NCBI RefSeq assembly: GCF_021728295.1
Contig: NZ_JAKJXE010000001.1
Coordinates: forward strand, 124,001-188,000
Reading direction: 5' to 3'
DNA length: 64,000 nucleotides
Source: Pseudomonas petrae
GTDB lineage: Bacteria > Pseudomonadota > Gammaproteobacteria > Pseudomonadales > Pseudomonadaceae
Below are positions 8,710 to 18,003 of this stretch, in pieces. Numbering within the stretch: the stretch's first letter is position 1; each line of letters opens with the position of its first letter. The notes under the pieces are model-generated. The model was not told the origin of the DNA and did not search any database. It worked only from the letters and a program-made list of their open reading frames with translations. Both the position numbers and the translations under genes were made by a program.

Positions 8710-8957
8710 TTCGCCCACCTGCCTTCATTGAAGTGTGCATGCTGAGTTATTTGACGGATAAAACAAGTGGCCGTCAGGTTTCTTTACGGTTTCTTGACTG
8801 GGGTTATGTAAGCGAACGATGTCGCAAGGCATCGGGCGGCACTGGACCTCTAGTGACCCGCCCGACGCTTGTTAGCGCACTATAGATTCAGCCCCTTTAA
8901 GCGGGTGTACCCCGCTTACGGCAAGCTGCTCTCTACGCCATCGACCCGCGATGCCGG

Positions 8958-10202
8958 TTAGAACAGCACGCCGGTCTCAGCAAGCACCCGAACCTGATCG
9001 TGCTGGGTACCGTCGTCCCCGAAGGTAGAACCCGAGGCGGCATCTTCGGCGCGCACATAAGCGAGCTCACCCCGGACGAAGAAACGACCGTCTTGATAGG
9101 TAGGCGTGGCCGTCAGCGACCATGCGTTAGAGTCTGTCCCATACAGCAGGTTTGTCGGCGAACAGTCCGCGTCGGTTGAGCAGTCGCCGCCCTTGCTGTC
9201 CAGGTATTCGGCACGGGCGCCAATCGACCAGTGAGTGGAGAAACTGTACTTGGCCAGGAATGCCGCGCCGTAGGTTTCAGCCCCGCGATCTATTCCGGCG
9301 TGTGAGTCTTCATCGACCCGGGTGTATTGCAGGTAAGGCGTGAGAGTCAGCGCGCCGTCGGTGTGGGTAAAGATCAGGTTGTAAATCTGGCTGTTGTTCT
9401 GAGCGGTGGGGGTTGCAACAGAGGACTTCGAATTGCTGGAGAAATTTCCACCGCCAATCACGCTTAACGTGTTGGCCGCATCAAACGCATAGGAGAACGA
9501 GCCCGTCACCCAGTTGTACTTTCCAGAATAGAAACCGTCGTTCACTGACAGGGCGGCATTTATCTTGCCGCTGGAATAGTTGGCCTGCGCGCCACGACTG
9601 ATGGCGGGTTCCTGATTCCACAGTAATCCGCGCTGGATGTTGATGTTCTGGAAGGTAAAGGTCGACTCAGCACCAATCAGGGTAGGTAGCGACCCGGCCA
9701 TCACAGAAACTTCCGGGCTGATCACGGCCTTTAGATAACCAACCGGCACGTCACCGTAAAGTCTGTCCACTGTCTTGTCAGACTTGAGGTAGGCGGTACC
9801 CAGCGACGGTAGCGAATAAGAACCTGCCTGGAGGTAGAACTGCAGCGGCCCCTCGACACTCTGTACTTCTACCTGAGCATTGCTGACATCTGAAAGCGAC
9901 GTGGAGTTGCCAGTGTCGGGTGCATCCACCACATGGTTCTGCCAAAGCGCGATTCCCGACAGTTGCCCGCTGACATAGATCTTCCCAAGGGGGCCGGCAT
10001 CGATAGCAAAGGGGTTGTCATTGGGCTGCAAAGTGCTGGAAAGACTGGGCGCAGACAGCGGCTCCGCTGAAGCGCTGCTCGCTACGAGCACCAAGGCAAC
10101 CCCGCCGTAGATACGAGGGAATAGTCGGGCGTGTACAGAACTCTTCTGACCCTCGGCGAAACCGTTAACAGAACCCGAATGACGCATGACGCACTGCTTC
10201 AT
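8958..10202 (-). CDS. Outer-membrane beta-barrel porin (OmpL-like, bbp2 type)
   Basis: 414 aa with a signal peptide ending near residue 46 (ALVLVASSASA-EPL), then alternating amphipathic strands rich in Tyr, Gly and Ser, ending in the C-terminal Phe needed for outer-membrane insertion (LAETGVLF). The conserved start of the barrel region and features such as ERL-type aromatic belts fit the putative porin family related to OmpL. A Cys-x9-containing loop (GGDCSTDADCS) could hold a disulfide. Substrate is unknown. The upstream region is AT-rich and likely holds its promoter, divergent from glgX. The N-terminus before the signal peptide is long, so a downstream start such as the internal Met is possible. 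Confidence 0.75.
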   Translation of the reverse strand: MKQCVMRHSGSVNGFAEGQKSSVHARLFPRIYGGVALVLVASSASAEPLSAPSLSSTLQPNDNPFAIDAGPLGKIYVSGQLSGIALWQNHVVDAPDTGNSTSLSDVSNAQVEVQSVEGPLQFYLQAGSYSLPSLGTAYLKSDKTVDRLYGDVPVGYLKAVISPEVSVMAGSLPTLIGAESTFTFQNINIQRGLLWNQEPAISRGAQANYSSGKINAALSVNDGFYSGKYNWVTGSFSYAFDAANTLSVIGGGNFSSNSKSSVATPTAQNNSQIYNLIFTHTDGALTLTPYLQYTRVDEDSHAGIDRGAETYGAAFLAKYSFSTHWSIGARAEYLDSKGGDCSTDADCSPTNLLYGTDSNAWSLTATPTYQDGRFFVRGELAYVRAEDAASGSTFGDDGTQHDQVRVLAETGVLF

Positions 10203-10515
10203 AGTGATGCTCTCGATACCTTGAATAAACTGCGAGCAAGCCTACTTATTCGGGCATCAAGTTATCGTTGTCTTTTTTAAAGGCGGCGTAAAAATTCAAT
10301 AAAAATCAGACTGTTGCCATAGCGGGCAACGTTCAACTTGAACAGACTGATTCCGTTGCCCCTCAATCCACTCATCTTTATTGCACGTCTTCGAGGGCGT
10401 TGACGGCTATTGAAGTTGCATCTATTTCAAACGATGCCCGTCCCCGCGCTTCTTCTCTTTAAATAGCGTTCCCGCCCCGACAGGATCGGAAAACGCTAAA
10501 ACATGAGCCACGTAT
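10203..10515. other. Divergent intergenic region, no gene seen
   Basis: This 313-bp AT-richer stretch separates the porin gene (minus) from glgX (plus) and must hold both promoters. I see no open frame with a ribosome site. An imperfect inverted pair lies at about 10307-10357 (CAGACTGTTGCCATAGCGGG and the later CAGACTGATTCCGTTGCCCC), which may be an operator or structure. Confidence 0.4.
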
Positions 10516-12735
10516 ATGATCGCCAAGACGCCTGAAAACGGTGCCGAAACCAGCGCCTATAACGCTTTCCAGAACCAGACGCATTCACGCGTTCTGGAAG
10601 GTCAGCCGTATCCACTGGGAGCCACCTGGGACGGTTCCGGGGTTAATTTCGCGATCTTCTCGGCCCATGCCACCAAGGTCGAACTGTGCCTGTTCGATGC
10701 CGAAGGCAAGGAAGAAATCGAGCGGATCGAACTGCCGGAATTCACGAACGAAACCTGGCATGGGTACCTGCCCGATGCACGACCGGGCACCCTTTACGGG
10801 TATCGAGTGCAAGGGCCGTACGAGCCGCGCAAGGGTCATCGTTTCAACCATCACAAAATGCTCATCGACCCTTATGCCAAGCAGATCGTCGGTGAGTTGC
10901 AGTGGAACGATGCGCTGTTTGGCTACATCATCGGCCACCCCGATGCGGATCTGTCCTTCGACGAGCGCGACAGTGCGCCTTTCATGCCTCGCTGTCGGGT
11001 TATTGATCCGGCCTTCACCTGGGGCAACACCCCCAAGCCCAATGTGCCCTGGGCGCGTACCGTTTTTTACGAAACCCATGTGCGCGGCTTCACCCAACAG
11101 CATCCCGGCGTGCCAGAAGCGGTGCGCGGAACGTTCGCCGCCTTCCACGAAAGTGACGTGGTCGACTACATAAAGTCACTCGGCGTGACCTCGGTTGAGT
11201 TGATGCCTGTCCATTACTTCCTGGATGACCATCACCTGCTTGAGAAAGGTTTGCGCAATTATTGGGGCTACAACACGTTGGCCTTCTTCGCGCCCCATGC
11301 CCGCTACATGGCCGGCGCGTCGATCGGCGAATTCAAAGTAATGGTCTCGCGGATGCACAAAGCCGGGCTTGAGGTCATTCTTGACGTGGTTTACAACCAC
11401 ACGGCCGAAGGCAATGAGAGGGGGCCGACGCTGTCCCTCAAGGGCATCGATAACGCCAACTATTACCGCCTGATGCCTGACGATGCGCGCTATTACATCA
11501 ACGACACAGGTACGGGTAATACGCTGAATATGAGTCACCCGTGTGTATTACAGATGGTCACCGACTCGCTGCGCTATTGGAGCAATGAGATGGGGGTGGA
11601 CGGCTTTCGCTTTGACCTGGCGACGATACTGGGCCGTGAACCCTACGGCTTTGACGAAGGTGGCGGTTTCCTCGATGCCTGTCGCCAGGACCCAACCCTT
11701 AATCACGTCAAATTGATCGCAGAACCCTGGGATTGCGGGCCGGGCGGGTATCAAGTCGGTAATTTCCCGCCAGGGTGGATGGAGTGGAACGACAAGTTTC
11801 GCGATATTTCCCGCGCCTTCTGGAAGGGCGATGCGGATCGACTCGGTGATTTCGCCAAAATTTTCCTGGCCTCCGGCGATGAGTTCAACCGACGGGGTCG
11901 AGAGCCTGCTTCCTCGGTTAACTTCATCACGGCCCACGATGGGTTCACGCTCCACGACCTGGTGTCCTACAACGACAAGCACAACCAGGCTAACGGTGAA
12001 GATAATCGTGACGGCCACTCTGACAATCGCTCATGGAACTGCGGCGTCGAGGGCGGCACGGATGATCCCGAGATCATCGATTTGCGCTACAGACAGATGC
12101 GCAATTTGCTCGCCACGCTGTTCCTGGCTCAGGGCACGCCCATGCTGCTGGCCGGGGATGAATTCGCCCGATCTCAACGGGGTAGCAACAACGCTTATTG
12201 CCAGGACAGTGAGATAAGTTGGCTCAACTGGGACATCAGTCAGAAAAGCGCTGAACTTCAAGACTTCACGCGGTACCTGATCCATCTTCGCCAGCGTTAT
12301 CCGCTGCTGCGCCGCAACCGATTCTTCACCGGGGTTTACAACGAACACCTGGACATCAAAGACGTCAGCTGGATGCAACCTAATGGTCAGGAGATGGCCC
12401 ACGAGCAATGGAGTGACGGCAGCAATCGCTGCATGGGCATTCTGCTCGATGGCCGCGCACAACCTACGGGCATCCGTAAAGCGGGCGGTGAGAACTCCCT
12501 GCTGATCATCGTCAACGCCCATTTTGATGTCGTCGACTTCGTTCTGCCCGAGGTACCGCTAGGCCAGCACTGGACGTTGCAACTGGACACCCATCAGCCG
12601 GAGCTGGAAGGTGGGGAACAAAGATTTATGTTCGGCGACAGCTATCCAGTCACAGGGCGTTCGACGTTGCTATTTGAACTGTCTATAAACAAGAAAAGGC
12701 TGGTGCGCCACGGCGACAACACATCCAGGAAATAG
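10516..12735 (+). CDS. glgX: Glycogen debranching enzyme GlgX
   Basis: 739 aa GH13 debranching enzyme that hydrolyses alpha-1,6 branch points in phosphorylase-limited glycogen. An N-terminal CBM48 domain (about 25-125) is followed by the TIM barrel with the four GH13 regions: DVVYNHT, DGFRFDLAT (nucleophile Asp near 366), EPWD (acid Glu near 401) and TAHDGF (about 472-477). The motif NRDGHSDNRSWNCG after region IV is typical of GlgX/TreX. Length is slightly above the usual 710-720. Other pseudomonads keep glgX with treY/treZ/malQ for trehalose and glycogen metabolism, but here it stands alone. No obvious terminator follows. Confidence 0.93.
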   Translation: MIAKTPENGAETSAYNAFQNQTHSRVLEGQPYPLGATWDGSGVNFAIFSAHATKVELCLFDAEGKEEIERIELPEFTNETWHGYLPDARPGTLYGYRVQGPYEPRKGHRFNHHKMLIDPYAKQIVGELQWNDALFGYIIGHPDADLSFDERDSAPFMPRCRVIDPAFTWGNTPKPNVPWARTVFYETHVRGFTQQHPGVPEAVRGTFAAFHESDVVDYIKSLGVTSVELMPVHYFLDDHHLLEKGLRNYWGYNTLAFFAPHARYMAGASIGEFKVMVSRMHKAGLEVILDVVYNHTAEGNERGPTLSLKGIDNANYYRLMPDDARYYINDTGTGNTLNMSHPCVLQMVTDSLRYWSNEMGVDGFRFDLATILGREPYGFDEGGGFLDACRQDPTLNHVKLIAEPWDCGPGGYQVGNFPPGWMEWNDKFRDISRAFWKGDADRLGDFAKIFLASGDEFNRRGREPASSVNFITAHDGFTLHDLVSYNDKHNQANGEDNRDGHSDNRSWNCGVEGGTDDPEIIDLRYRQMRNLLATLFLAQGTPMLLAGDEFARSQRGSNNAYCQDSEISWLNWDISQKSAELQDFTRYLIHLRQRYPLLRRNRFFTGVYNEHLDIKDVSWMQPNGQEMAHEQWSDGSNRCMGILLDGRAQPTGIRKAGGENSLLIIVNAHFDVVDFVLPEVPLGQHWTLQLDTHQPELEGGEQRFMFGDSYPVTGRSTLLFELSINKKRLVRHGDNTSRK

Positions 12736-12938
12736 CGGCGTACTGAGCGGAAATCGGTTGATCGGTGATGACTCGGACGGCGGGGCCATACCGGTGGACC
12801 GATCTGCGATAGAACGTGTTCATCCGCTGGACTCTGAGTATCTGAGGCACAAGAGCGATATTATCGAGATACATGCTCGTCATATTCCGCCCGGAAGGTC
12901 CATCGTCTATCGATAGCGACACACAACCTTTTAGCACC

Positions 12939-14117
12939 TCAAGAACGAAGTCTCGCCCCGGAGATTCCACGCAGCAAAATCGCAGACGCCACAAACGCCA
13001 ACGACGCGACCAACACATTCGCAAAATACCCGCTACTCAAGCCATACAGCCAGGCGCTCAACAACCCACCCAGCGTGCCACCCGTTTGATAGACCGCATT
13101 GAGCGATGAATTAAGGCTCCCGCGTCGCGAGGCTTGAACCAGCCGCATGGCATCGCCCAGTATCAACGCCAGCATCAGGTCTCGCCCGAACGCGAAGGCC
13201 ATGTAGGCCGCGCCTTGGGCAAACGGCGAGCCCGCGCCCCATGGGATCACCTGGATCACGGCCGCAATCGCCATCGAGGCGACGGCGCACAAACGCAACG
13301 GATTGTTGAATCGACTGGCAAGCCTGGCAGAAAGTATCGCCCCGAAAAGTCCACCGACCTCACCAATGAAGATGACCGAGCCTACGGTATCGACGCCGAA
13401 TGATGACAGGCCGTGTTGCACGAGCCAGCTCGGATACAGCCCCAGAAACACGTACACGCCAATCGACCAGCAAAAGTATGCCGCCATCAACGGGCGGGTG
13501 CCGGGACTGGCCGACAGCGACGTCAATCGCTCCCTGTACATAGCCAAGCTAATTCTGGACGAAGACCGTGAGCCTGGTGGCGTGGTCGGGAAGGTGAACG
13601 CCAGTCCGGCAAGGGTGGCGCAAACGACCGCCAGCCCGATGATCGTGACTTGCCAGGACAGCAGCCCCCCGACAACAACACCCATCGAGAGTGAGCACAG
13701 AAAGGCAATCGGCGCTGCGGTGGTGACATACCCAGCCGCCCTGGCGCGTTTGGGCTCGGGGACATAGTCCGCCAGGGCGGCGAAAATCGATGCGCCAATC
13801 ATCGGCATGAACAGCCCTATCGCCGCCCGGCTCAGCACGATCATCGACGCGCTGTGGGATGCCGCGGTGAGCAGTAGCGTTAGGCAGCAAGCAGCCCCAC
13901 CCATGGTAATGAACAGCTTCCTGCCGAAGCGATCGATGAGAGGGCCTAACGCGAGGTTACTGATCAACGCCACGACCGGAAAAGCAGCCAATATCCACCC
14001 GGACTCGCCGGGAGAGAGGTGCAGATCACGCTGAATGAAAGGCAGCAGCGGAATCATCATCACCACGTTGAAGTTGATGATGAAAAACGCTATCCAGAGG
14101 ATTCCAGTAACAAGCAC
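12939..14117 (-). CDS. Major facilitator superfamily transporter
   Basis: 392 aa with 12 predicted membrane helices. The loop 2-3 signature GPLIDRFGRK (a form of GxLaDrxGrk) is clear near residues 58-67. The resemblance is to single-component drug:H+ or sugar/aromatic antiporters; the sequence gives no substrate. It lies downstream of a decayed HAD gene and a LysR regulator on the same strand and may belong with the divergent amidohydrolase as a small catabolic group. The C-terminus is complete. Confidence 0.8.
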   Translation of the reverse strand: MLVTGILWIAFFIINFNVVMMIPLLPFIQRDLHLSPGESGWILAAFPVVALISNLALGPLIDRFGRKLFITMGGAACCLTLLLTAASHSASMIVLSRAAIGLFMPMIGASIFAALADYVPEPKRARAAGYVTTAAPIAFLCSLSMGVVVGGLLSWQVTIIGLAVVCATLAGLAFTFPTTPPGSRSSSRISLAMYRERLTSLSASPGTRPLMAAYFCWSIGVYVFLGLYPSWLVQHGLSSFGVDTVGSVIFIGEVGGLFGAILSARLASRFNNPLRLCAVASMAIAAVIQVIPWGAGSPFAQGAAYMAFAFGRDLMLALILGDAMRLVQASRRGSLNSSLNAVYQTGGTLGGLLSAWLYGLSSGYFANVLVASLAFVASAILLRGISGARLRS

Positions 14118-14161
14118 GTTTACCCCTTATGCGCTTGGGGACCGATAGGCCAACCGATACG

Positions 14162-14403
14162 TCAGGACGGCATCAGCGGCTGCGACAGTCCGGTAAGGTC
14201 CTTCAATACAGCGTCAGGTTTCACGCAGGATTAAGGGGCTCCCCCTCCCGGTCGATCCAGACGCACCGAATGCCCAGTTCCTGACAGACTTTCAAGTCAC
14301 TGAACGGGCCCATGGCGAAATGGATCGTCTCGTCCTTTGAGACACTCATTACGGCGTGGGCATAGTGGAAAAACTGGAAACGGACTGACCCGGCGGCATG
14401 AGT
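14162..14403 (-). pseudogene. HAD-family hydrolase remnant
   Basis: On the minus strand the stretch encodes the C-terminal part of a 2-haloacid-dehalogenase-like HAD protein, with HFAMGPFSDLKVCQELGIRC, then VWIDREGEPLN in one frame and, after a one-base shift, LKDLTGLSQPL in another, ending at TGA 14162-14164. The GIxxVWIDR part is the usual final strand of these enzymes. The catalytic DxD N-terminal half is absent, so it is a truncated and frameshifted relic between the MFS transporter and the LysR gene. Confidence 0.65.
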
Positions 14404-14425
14404 TAAAACTCAGTGTCCGTGCTGT

Positions 14426-15355
14426 TTAAAGAGTTCCACCGGAATACGCCGTCTGGCAGGTGGAAATGATGATGTCCCTGAGCCTGCGATGGACAGGGTC
14501 AGCGTCCATGCGGGGATGCCACAGCGCCGAGACCTTGAAGGCCGGCACGGGTAACGGAAGATCAAAGCGGCCAAGGGTCTGACAGACGGGGCCCGAAGCA
14601 GCATCACCCAGGCAGGAGTTCGGCACAATGGCAATCAACTCCGATTGGCGAGCAATCCTCATCGCATCTGGGTATCCCGGCACCACGATGGTGATCCTGC
14701 GGCGCAGCCCGATGCGATCGAGTTCGTCATTCAGCGGCTTGATTGCCTGCCCTTCCTGCAACGCTACGACATGACCGCAAGCGGCAAACTGCTCAGGCGT
14801 TACCGACTCCTTTTCCAGAAGCGGGTGCCCGATCCGAGCCGCGCCGACGTAGTGATCGTAGAAGAGAAAACGGGTACGAATCTCGGGTGCCGAGGTTCCT
14901 ATCCGCCCGATCTCCAGGTCAACAAGCCCCTCCCGAAGGGGTTTCGCATCCTTATCGGGCTTCGCTTCGAAACGCAGACAGATGCGTGGCGCTACCTCAA
15001 GAACGGCCTTCACCACCGATGCGGACAGCCACTTCATGAACGACTCACTCGCGCGGACGGTAAACGTCAGTTCGACGGACGCCATGTCCACCTGGCTGAT
15101 TTGCGGCCGCAGAACCGCCAGGGCATCCCGCGTCAACGTGCGCACATGATCCACCAGTTCCAGCGCGCGAGGCGTGGGGACAAGCCCGCGTCCTGCGCGC
15201 ACCAGCAACGGATCACCCGTCACCATACGCAAGCGTGCCAGCGTCCGGCTCATGGCCGAGTGGCTCAGATTCAAGCGGCGCGCGGCGCTGGTCACACTGC
15301 GTTCGGCAAGTAACGCATCCAGCGCCATGAGGAGGTTGAGATCGACATTGCTCAT
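14426..15355 (-). CDS. LysR-family transcriptional regulator
   Basis: 309 aa. The N-terminal winged helix-turn-helix (about 5-64) reads DLNLLMALDALLAERSVTSA followed by ARRLNLSHSAMSRTLARLR, typical of the NodD/LinR branch. The remainder is a periplasmic-binding-like effector domain. It is transcribed away from the amidohydrolase gene, with 210 bp between them holding both promoters, the standard layout for a LysR regulator and its target. The effector is probably an aromatic acid related to the substrate of that enzyme, by inference only. Confidence 0.88.
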   Translation of the reverse strand: MSNVDLNLLMALDALLAERSVTSAARRLNLSHSAMSRTLARLRMVTGDPLLVRAGRGLVPTPRALELVDHVRTLTRDALAVLRPQISQVDMASVELTFTVRASESFMKWLSASVVKAVLEVAPRICLRFEAKPDKDAKPLREGLVDLEIGRIGTSAPEIRTRFLFYDHYVGAARIGHPLLEKESVTPEQFAACGHVVALQEGQAIKPLNDELDRIGLRRRITIVVPGYPDAMRIARQSELIAIVPNSCLGDAASGPVCQTLGRFDLPLPVPAFKVSALWHPRMDADPVHRRLRDIIISTCQTAYSGGTL

Positions 15356-15565
15356 AGGTAAATCCGCTCGGGTGACGATGGCCAGCTATGGCGTCCAGCG
15401 CAACTATAGTGTGATTCCTGTGCGTCTACCGCTTTTAGTAGGCCGACTCTATATTCGATCTGACTTCAACGACTTTGGAGCAATGTCCGGGGGTGCGGGG
15501 CAAAACGTTTCCATGGGTCTGGATTATCTCGGTCGAACAATTGCGCGGTGAGCGTGGAGAGCAGG

Positions 15566-16549
15566 ATGAAGCTGATAGGCATCGAAGAGCATTTTCTGAC
15601 GGAAGAAGTACGTGACGCGTGGAGCGCAATCGGCCTTGAGCTGGCCGACCCCAGTGTCGGCTTCCACGCCGGCGCCATCGAAAAACGCCTGGCGAATCTG
15701 ACGGACGAGCGTCTCGCACTGATGGATGAAACAGGACTTGATGTTCAAGTGCTGTCGCTCACCACGCCAGCGCTTCAGGACCTCGGCCCGGAAAGCGTCG
15801 ATATCGCGCGCAGGATCAATGACACGGTCGCCATCGCGGTAGCGCGGCATCCCGACCGCTTTCAGGCGCTGGCCACGTTGCCAGTCAGCTCGCCCGAGCA
15901 GGCCGCGCTGGAACTGGAACGTTGCGTCACGACCCTGGGTTTCAAAGGGACGATGCTGTGTGGAAGAGTGGGTAACCACAATCTGGACCACAGCTGCTTT
16001 CATTCAATCTTCGCCTGCGCTGAAGCACTTGGCGCACCGATACTGCTTCATCCGCGCACACCGCCAGCTGCCGTGCGCGATGCCTATTACTCTGGATTCA
16101 ACCCCACGCTGGATGCGTGTTTCGCAACCTTTGGTATGGGCTGGCACTACGATGCGGGTCTTCAGTTTCTGCGGCTGATCCTGTCTGGCACCTTTGACCG
16201 CTTGCCGAAGCTCCAGATTATTCTCGGCCACTGGGGCGAGCTGGTGTTGTTCTACGCCGAGCGCTTTGCGCGAATGGATCAAGTCGCCGGCCTGGAGCGT
16301 CCGATCGAGACGTACTTTCGCGACAACCTGTATGTGACGGCCAGTGGCATGTTTCTCCGCCACTATCTGGAGCGTGCCGTCGAGATCGTGGGCACCGAGC
16401 GGTTGCTGTTTTCCACCGACTTTCCTTACCAGTACCGGCCAGGTCGGAATGCGCGAAACTTTGTCGAACAGTGCGGCCTTGACCCAGCAGCGACCGAGGC
16501 ATTTGCCCATGGCAACTGGACGCGATTGATCAGCGGATTGTCGGCATAA
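15566..16549 (+). CDS. Amidohydrolase-family decarboxylase/hydrolase (ACMSD/resorcylate type)
   Basis: 327 aa from the ATG at 15566, which has GGAG at 15556-15559; a GTG at 15548 is in frame. The TIM-barrel amidohydrolase-2 family includes gamma-resorcylate, 2,3-dihydroxybenzoate and ACMS decarboxylases. The metal-binding Glu-x-His near the N-terminus (GIEEHF, residues 5-10), LHPR mid-protein, ILGHWGE (metal-associated His) and FSTDFPYQ (metal Asp) are all present. These enzymes act non-oxidatively on aromatic acids with a single Zn/Mn. The exact substrate cannot be read from sequence. The divergent LysR gene is its likely regulator. Confidence 0.82.
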   Translation: MKLIGIEEHFLTEEVRDAWSAIGLELADPSVGFHAGAIEKRLANLTDERLALMDETGLDVQVLSLTTPALQDLGPESVDIARRINDTVAIAVARHPDRFQALATLPVSSPEQAALELERCVTTLGFKGTMLCGRVGNHNLDHSCFHSIFACAEALGAPILLHPRTPPAAVRDAYYSGFNPTLDACFATFGMGWHYDAGLQFLRLILSGTFDRLPKLQIILGHWGELVLFYAERFARMDQVAGLERPIETYFRDNLYVTASGMFLRHYLERAVEIVGTERLLFSTDFPYQYRPGRNARNFVEQCGLDPAATEAFAHGNWTRLISGLSA

Positions 16550-16589
16550 AGAGGTGCGGATGACCACGGTCATCCGCATATCTTTCCCC

Positions 16590-17195
16590 CTATCCCCGCG
16601 CCAACAACCAATCATCAATCATCCTCACCGCCCGCTGCACCTCCACTTCATCACTGCGAATATGCAGCTCCGGAAACTCCGGCGGTTCGTAGGCTGAATC
16701 TATCCCGGTAAACCCCGCAATCCCCCCGGCCCGAGCTCTGCGGTACAACCCCTTCGGATCCCGGGCTTCAGCCACCGCCAGCGGCACATCCACAAACACC
16801 TCCACAAACCGCGCACTGCCCACAATCGAGCGGGCCAGCTTCCTGGCGGCGCGGGTTGGCGAGATCAACGCAACCATCACCGTCAATCCCGCTTCAACCA
16901 TCAACGCCGCCACTTCCGCCACGCGCCGCACATTTTCCTCACGATCCTCGGCAGAAAAACTCAAGTCGCGGCACAAGCCGGTGCGCACGGAGTCGCCATC
17001 CAGAATGCAGGTCGTCAACCCGCGCGCCTGCAGCACCGGATTGAGGCTGTCGACGATGGTGGATTTCCCCGCCGCCGACAGGCCGGTCAACCAGATGACT
17101 GTCGGTCGGGCGGCGGTCGGGGCCGCCCTGGTCCCGGTGAACGGGTACGGCACCAGGTTGTTGTGCTGCGTTGGACCAGATGTGTGGATGATCAT
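16590..17195 (-). CDS. cysC: Adenylylsulfate (APS) kinase
   Basis: 201 aa P-loop enzyme that phosphorylates APS to PAPS, the universal sulfuryl donor. Walker A is GLSAAGKST (38-46), the DGDSVR APS-binding motif is at 66-71, and the lid region has the conserved RENVRR-like segment (REENVRRV). Length fits a stand-alone kinase. Pseudomonads normally carry this activity in the fused CysNC of assimilation, so a free-standing copy as the last gene of an operon that also contains a sulfotransferase points to dedicated PAPS supply. The gap from the preceding methyltransferase gene is 25 bp. Confidence 0.9.
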   Translation of the reverse strand: MIIHTSGPTQHNNLVPYPFTGTRAAPTAARPTVIWLTGLSAAGKSTIVDSLNPVLQARGLTTCILDGDSVRTGLCRDLSFSAEDREENVRRVAEVAALMVEAGLTVMVALISPTRAARKLARSIVGSARFVEVFVDVPLAVAEARDPKGLYRRARAGGIAGFTGIDSAYEPPEFPELHIRSDEVEVQRAVRMIDDWLLARG

Positions 17196-17220
17196 GACAA
17201 TGCTCCTCCTTGAGTCAGCG

Positions 17221-18003
17221 TCAGGCGTGGGCCTGGTGGATGATGAAGTCCACGTTCATGACGTCGTAGACCGGTTTGAAATCACCATACGCATGGGGGG
17301 CGCGGAAACCCGCCGCGCGCAGTTCGTCCTGCAACTGGCGCGGGCGAATCGGGCACACCCGCAGCCGATACTGCGCACCGTCGGCAAAGCGGTAGACGAA
17401 CTCGCATATCGACTCGTCGAGCTCGCCGAGGGTGACGCTGGCGGTGTCGCCGCAGTAGTAATAGCGCCCTGAAGACGTGAAGCGGCCGGCGAGAATCGCC
17501 TCGAAATTGCGCTGATCGACCAGCAGTATCCCGCCGGGTTTGAGCATCTGCCGAAACCGTTTCAGCACGGCGATGCGCGCCTCGCGGTCGAACAGGTGGC
17601 ACAGCGAGCTGCCGAGGCACAGCACCGCGTCGAACTTGCCCAGTACGCGGGGGTCCAGCGCTTGCCAGTCGTAGCGATGAACCGGCACGCCGACGCCCAG
17701 CCGATCGAAGTTGCGCCGGGCGCGATCCACCATGGTCGGGCTGCCGTCACACGCGGTGACGTCGAAGCCGGCATTGTGCAACTGCGCCGCATGAAAGCCG
17801 CTGCCGGTGGCGACATCCAGCACACGCCAGGCGCCGGCCTGACGCAGCAGATCGTAGAAGAAGGAGCCCTCGCCAGCCGCGCGTTTGTCCCAGTCGATGA
17901 GCTCGTCCCAGCGCTCGACGAAGTCCGCCGCGTATTGGCCGGCGTAGTCGTGATCGGCGATAGCCAGTCGGTCAGCAGGCGAAAGCGCGATGACCGGCGG
18001 CAT
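17221..18003 (-). CDS. SAM-dependent methyltransferase, glycine/sarcosine N-methyltransferase-like
   Basis: 260 aa class I methyltransferase. The SAM motif [10 protein letters not shown] spans 61-70 and the acidic loop CDGSP follows. The order [20 protein letters not shown], then [10 protein letters not shown], then [11 protein letters not shown], then YYYCGD closely follows halophile glycine/sarcosine N-methyltransferases as I remember them, so an amino-acid or primary-amine N-methylation is likely. It starts 32 bp inside the upstream dehydrogenase gene, with AGGAG nine bases before ATG 18003, suggesting translational coupling. Its place between a dehydrogenase and APS kinase implies a tailoring role in the operon's product. 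Confidence 0.82.
   Translation of the reverse strand: MPPVIALSPADRLAIADHDYAGQYAADFVERWDELIDWDKRAAGEGSFFYDLLRQAGAWRVLDVATGSGFHAAQLHNAGFDVTACDGSPTMVDRARRNFDRLGVGVPVHRYDWQALDPRVLGKFDAVLCLGSSLCHLFDREARIAVLKRFRQMLKPGGILLVDQRNFEAILAGRFTSSGRYYYCGDTASVTLGELDESICEFVYRFADGAQYRLRVCPIRPRQLQDELRAAGFRAPHAYGDFKPVYDVMNVDFIIHQAHA

Noticed and set aside
8826..8868. GC-rich imperfect hairpin in the gap before the porin gene end
   Set aside because: The stem (CGGGCGG...CCGCCCG) has mismatches and no U-run on either strand, so I could not support it as a terminator.
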